DNA of 7,281 nt from Vampirovibrionales bacterium (GTDB lineage: Bacteria; Cyanobacteriota; Vampirovibrionia; Vampirovibrionales; JAJTHC01), in NCBI GenBank assembly GCA_021299615.1, contig JAJTHC010000200.1, positions 1 to 7,281 on the forward strand, given 5' to 3'. Below are positions 5,239 through 7,281 of the stretch, piece by piece. Position 1 is the stretch's first letter. The number at the start of each line of letters is the position of its first letter. A model generated the notes under the pieces. The model saw only the letters and a list, made by a program, of their open reading frames with translations. It was not told where the DNA came from and did not search any database. The translations under genes and the position numbers were made by a program.

Positions 5239-5532
5239 ATGATGTCTTACTATCCACTACCACCCGTTGGAGCCTATACCGGCTACATCCCTGGTGCTTC
5301 GCCCTATGTGGCAGGCGGTGGATATAGCACAGGTGCACCCGCAGGCTATGCCATGCCTTTACCACCACGATTCCATGAATCGCCAAACTCGGATTGGATG
5401 ACGCCACCTGAAAGTCAGTTTGAACGCCGTCATTTGGATCACAGCGTTCACCTAGGCGTCACGGATTGGGCAACCATCTTGACAACAACCGCAGTGGGTG
5501 GATGCTTAGTTTACTTATTGATGCTCATCTAA
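5239..5532 (+). CDS. Small Tyr/Pro/Gly-rich protein with C-terminal membrane anchor
   Basis: A 97-residue protein that I do not recognise. Residues 1-45 are rich in Tyr, Pro, Gly and Ala (for example SYYPLPPVGAY and VAGGGYSTGAPAGY) and probably disordered. Residues 46-75 form a charged linker with E-R-R-H at 62-65. Residues 76-97 are a hydrophobic helix (W-A-T-I-L-T-T-T-A-V-G-G-C-L-V-Y-L-L-M-L-I) ending exactly at the C-terminus, so it looks tail-anchored. There is no N-terminal signal peptide. The start at 5239 was chosen for its TAAGGA site; a second ATG follows at 5242. It is the first gene of a probable operon, with the 465-aa gene 44 bp downstream and no terminator between. The shared upstream block ties it to the 119-aa gene at 1198. 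Confidence 0.75.
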   Translation: MMSYYPLPPVGAYTGYIPGASPYVAGGGYSTGAPAGYAMPLPPRFHESPNSDWMTPPESQFERRHLDHSVHLGVTDWATILTTTAVGGCLVYLLMLI

Positions 5533-5576
5533 ACTCAATTTTATCCATTTAAAACGACCGAAGAAAGAATACGTTT

Positions 5577-6974
5577 ATGTCAGGCTACGGAAGCAATCCT
5601 TATTACGGACCCATGCAAATGCCGATTCAGCAAGCCAGTTGGGACGCCAATGCCATGGTGAATCCGTACACAGGCATTGAAGATGCCCGTTACATCAATA
5701 CGCATCCTTCAGTGGTGGCAGGTGCAGGTGCCGTTCCTGTTGAACCCCAACAAATAGGCAGGGTGCCTCAGGCTTTTACAAGAGACACCAGCTTCACCGA
5801 TGCCTTAAAAGTAGGACTCGGCTTCATGGGTTTGGCAGGCTTGTGGATGCTATTGACGCACAAAGCACCACCGCCGAAGTCGACGCGTTGGGACGGCTTT
5901 GTGAAGTGGTTGAAGAATCCGCTCGCCAAGCGTTTTACCGACGATCAACGCATCCTCACCGCCAAATGGATGCAAGGTCTTCAAGGACCAGACGGTAAAA
6001 CCAAGCAAGCCAATTTATCCATGCGAATGACCGCCGAAGGCGGTACAGGCTTTGTGCAACAAGCCATTAACTATTTAAAAGACGATTACGGCAAAAACGC
6101 CTTTAAGCGTGTTCGCAATGCCCATGCCTTAGAAGCCAAGCGTGAACAAGCGATTGATGTCATGCTATTGCACCGTGAATTGTTGCGTGAACCGACGGAT
6201 AAGCTCTTTAAAAAGGACTTTTACAAGAACTATGGCTTTAAAACCCATGGGGAAGCCGTGCATCAGACGCAAAGCGTTTTGCGTGCCTTGATTGAAAATT
6301 ATCGTAAATCAGGGTCTAAGCATAATGAAAAAGTGCAAACGATTACGAATATCAGCGAAAACTTCTTGGATATGTACATCCAACGCCATAAGGTGGATCC
6401 AACCAATTACCCCATGGGTGAAGGTACGGCGTTGTTGTCTCGCTTAGTGCATTTACCGAAGCTTAAGCACTTAATCAAAACAGGCTGGTTTGAAAAAGAC
6501 GGTCGAAAACTCGAAGGCGAACGCGGCTTACGCCAGTTCTTGTACATTGCGTCGAATCAAACGCATGATTATTCAGGTAAAACCGCCACGAATCCAGCAC
6601 GACTGTTCAAGCCAGATGAGTGGAAGGTCTTTATTCAGCAATATAAAACACTTATGGAACATAAGTTGCAAAAGAATGCGGAAAATAGAAAGCTCCTTGC
6701 GGCGTTGAATGATTTAGCCGAACAGGGTTCAAAAGCCTTGAATCAACAAGGCAAAGACCGTGGGCAAGTTCGAGTTCAACAAAGGCTAGACAAGGCGTTG
6801 GCCGAACTTGTTCGCCAGACGAGGAACCCACGTCCTCCCTTTAAGCAGGGGGATCTTTTGAAAGAAATTCAAGGCAAAGGCAAGCAGAACAAGGATGGCG
6901 GCATCTTTAACGCGTTGGAAATTTTGATGCGGGAACATCATCCGCAAATGGATCACTTGCATACCATGGCGTAA
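5577..6974 (+). CDS. Single-span protein with YPG-rich tail and large helical domain, unknown function
   Basis: A 465-residue protein that I do not recognise. Residues 1-65 are low-complexity (Gly, Tyr, Pro, Gln, Met; it opens MSGYGSNPYYGPMQMP). One membrane helix spans about 76-93 (A-L-K-V-G-L-G-F-M-G-L-A-G-L-W-M-L-L), followed directly by a basic stretch (H-K-A-P-P-P-K-S-T-R). By the positive-inside rule this puts the large C-terminal part (100-465) in the cytoplasm and the tail outside. That part is Lys/Arg/Gln-rich, looks mainly helical, and has no nucleotide-binding, protease or nuclease motif that I can see. Weak AAGAAAG precedes the ATG. It is the second gene of the operon begun at 5239, and an intrinsic terminator lies 128 bp after its stop. 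A role with the tail-anchored neighbour at the envelope is inference. Confidence 0.8.
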   Translation: MSGYGSNPYYGPMQMPIQQASWDANAMVNPYTGIEDARYINTHPSVVAGAGAVPVEPQQIGRVPQAFTRDTSFTDALKVGLGFMGLAGLWMLLTHKAPPPKSTRWDGFVKWLKNPLAKRFTDDQRILTAKWMQGLQGPDGKTKQANLSMRMTAEGGTGFVQQAINYLKDDYGKNAFKRVRNAHALEAKREQAIDVMLLHRELLREPTDKLFKKDFYKNYGFKTHGEAVHQTQSVLRALIENYRKSGSKHNEKVQTITNISENFLDMYIQRHKVDPTNYPMGEGTALLSRLVHLPKLKHLIKTGWFEKDGRKLEGERGLRQFLYIASNQTHDYSGKTATNPARLFKPDEWKVFIQQYKTLMEHKLQKNAENRKLLAALNDLAEQGSKALNQQGKDRGQVRVQQRLDKALAELVRQTRNPRPPFKQGDLLKEIQGKGKQNKDGGIFNALEILMREHHPQMDHLHTMA

Positions 6975-7066
6975 AGGTTATGTCATCCACATGGAGGGGC
7001 TTGCCCAAGTCCTTGCTATACCTGCCGATACCTTAATCAACAGTTCAACAGAACAAAGTTTTTCTT

Positions 7067-7084
7067 TCTCTCTCTCTCTCTCTC
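7067..7084 (+). repeat. (TC)9 simple repeat
   Basis: Nine perfect TC units inside a longer pyrimidine run (about 7060-7090), between the operon's last stop codon and its terminator. Such tracts can vary in length by slippage, but here the tract is outside any supported gene. The rest of 6975-7060 holds no convincing feature. Confidence 0.8.
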
Positions 7085-7101
7085 TTTCCCGATAGAAAGG
7101 T

Positions 7102-7137
7102 GGTGTTTATTCTCAAAGAATAGACACCCTTTTTTTT
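7102..7137 (+). terminator. Intrinsic terminator of the 5239-6974 operon
   Basis: GGTGTTTATTC (7102-7112), loop TCAAA, GAATAGACACC (7118-7128): an 11-bp stem with a single T-G pair, followed by C and eight T (7130-7137). The hairpin and T run are both strong for plus-strand transcription. Confidence 0.92.
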
Positions 7138-7165
7138 CATTTTTTATATCATAGTGTTTTTTAGA

Positions 7166-7281
7166 TATAGCTGAATTTAGAGTTTTCTGTACAGTGTCTA
7201 TACGTTGTCGCTACGATTATTTTGTTCTGTTATGTAGGTCTGTCTACACGCCCTCACAAAATAATCTAGGCTCCTAGTCTA
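7166..7281 (+). mobile_element. TATAGC-type MITE, cut by the window end
   Basis: Positions 7166-7194 match the left arm of the 1019-1166 element at 24 of 29 positions (shared run TTTAGAGTTTTCTGTAC). The order of internal blocks matches the reverse complement of that element: a CGTTGTC string, then the core hairpin, then the palindrome CTAGGCTCCTAG (7266-7277). So this copy carries its interior inverted relative to 1019-1166 and should end shortly beyond the window. No coding capacity is seen. It lies just past the operon terminator, where insertion would do little harm. Confidence 0.65.
7215..7266 (+). other. Structured core hairpin, copy B
   Basis: The outer stem GATTATTTTGT (7215-7225) pairs perfectly with ACAAAATAATC (7256-7266), 11 bp. 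Inside is the hairpin TGTAG (7233-7237), loop GTCTGT (7238-7243), CTACA (7244-7248). The loop and flanks are identical to copy A at 859-918, while the closing pair is G-C instead of C-G and the outer stem is different sequence. Shape is kept while sequence changes. Confidence 0.6.

Noticed and set aside
6991..7095. A 34-codon plus-strand frame (starts M-E-G-L-A-Q-V-L) running through the TC tract
   Set aside because: No ribosome-binding site at a usable distance, the second half is just the translated TC repeat, and it ends before the terminator with no recognisable content.

Overview
The window looks like a chromosomal stretch of a moderate-GC bacterium rather than a phage or plasmid. The only gene with a firm identity is phosphoglycerate kinase (pgk). 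A DUF1934/YwiB-like beta-barrel protein is probable. The other four genes encode proteins I do not recognise: three have Tyr/Pro/Gly/Asn-rich tails and one is a multi-pass membrane protein. A somewhat cyanobacteria-like PGK next to YPG-rich orphan proteins suggests the non-photosynthetic Cyanobacteria relatives (Melainabacteria/Vampirovibrionia). That is an impression from style and is only moderately likely.

Layout, left to right. A DUF1934-like gene (274-726, +) is followed by a 471-bp gap holding two MITE-like inverted-repeat elements (814-963 and 1019-1166). The second sits in the leader of a 119-aa Tyr/Asn-rich protein gene (1198-1557, +). That gene meets a 498-aa membrane protein gene (1562-3058, -) tail to tail with 4 bp between stops. 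Next comes a 622-bp gene-free stretch of dispersed repeats and hairpins, including a decayed relative of the 1019 element and a CGTCATTGCGAG/GGCAATCTC-type repeat. Then comes pgk (3681-4904, -). A 334-bp divergent intergenic region with a cluster of palindromes separates pgk from a two-gene operon: a 97-aa tail-anchored-like protein (5239-5532, +) and a 465-aa single-span protein (5577-6974, +). A (TC)9 tract and a strong intrinsic terminator follow. The window ends inside another copy of the inverted-repeat element (from 7166).

The most interesting signal is outside the genes. Two elements with different terminal repeats (814-963 and 7166-end) share an almost identical internal hairpin, TGTAN-GTCTGT-NTACA. 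Its only two differences are a compensatory C-G to G-C swap, and each copy sits on top of a longer stem of unrelated sequence. This points to selection on secondary structure or dyad symmetry inside a small mobile element. A second non-coding signal is a 38-bp block (30/38 identical) upstream of both the 119-aa gene and the 97-aa/465-aa operon. It suggests that these unrecognised Tyr/Pro-rich proteins are co-regulated. One of the mobile elements has inserted exactly at the downstream edge of that block.

I see no rRNA, tRNA, CRISPR array, transposase gene, toxin-antitoxin pair or recognisable defence gene.
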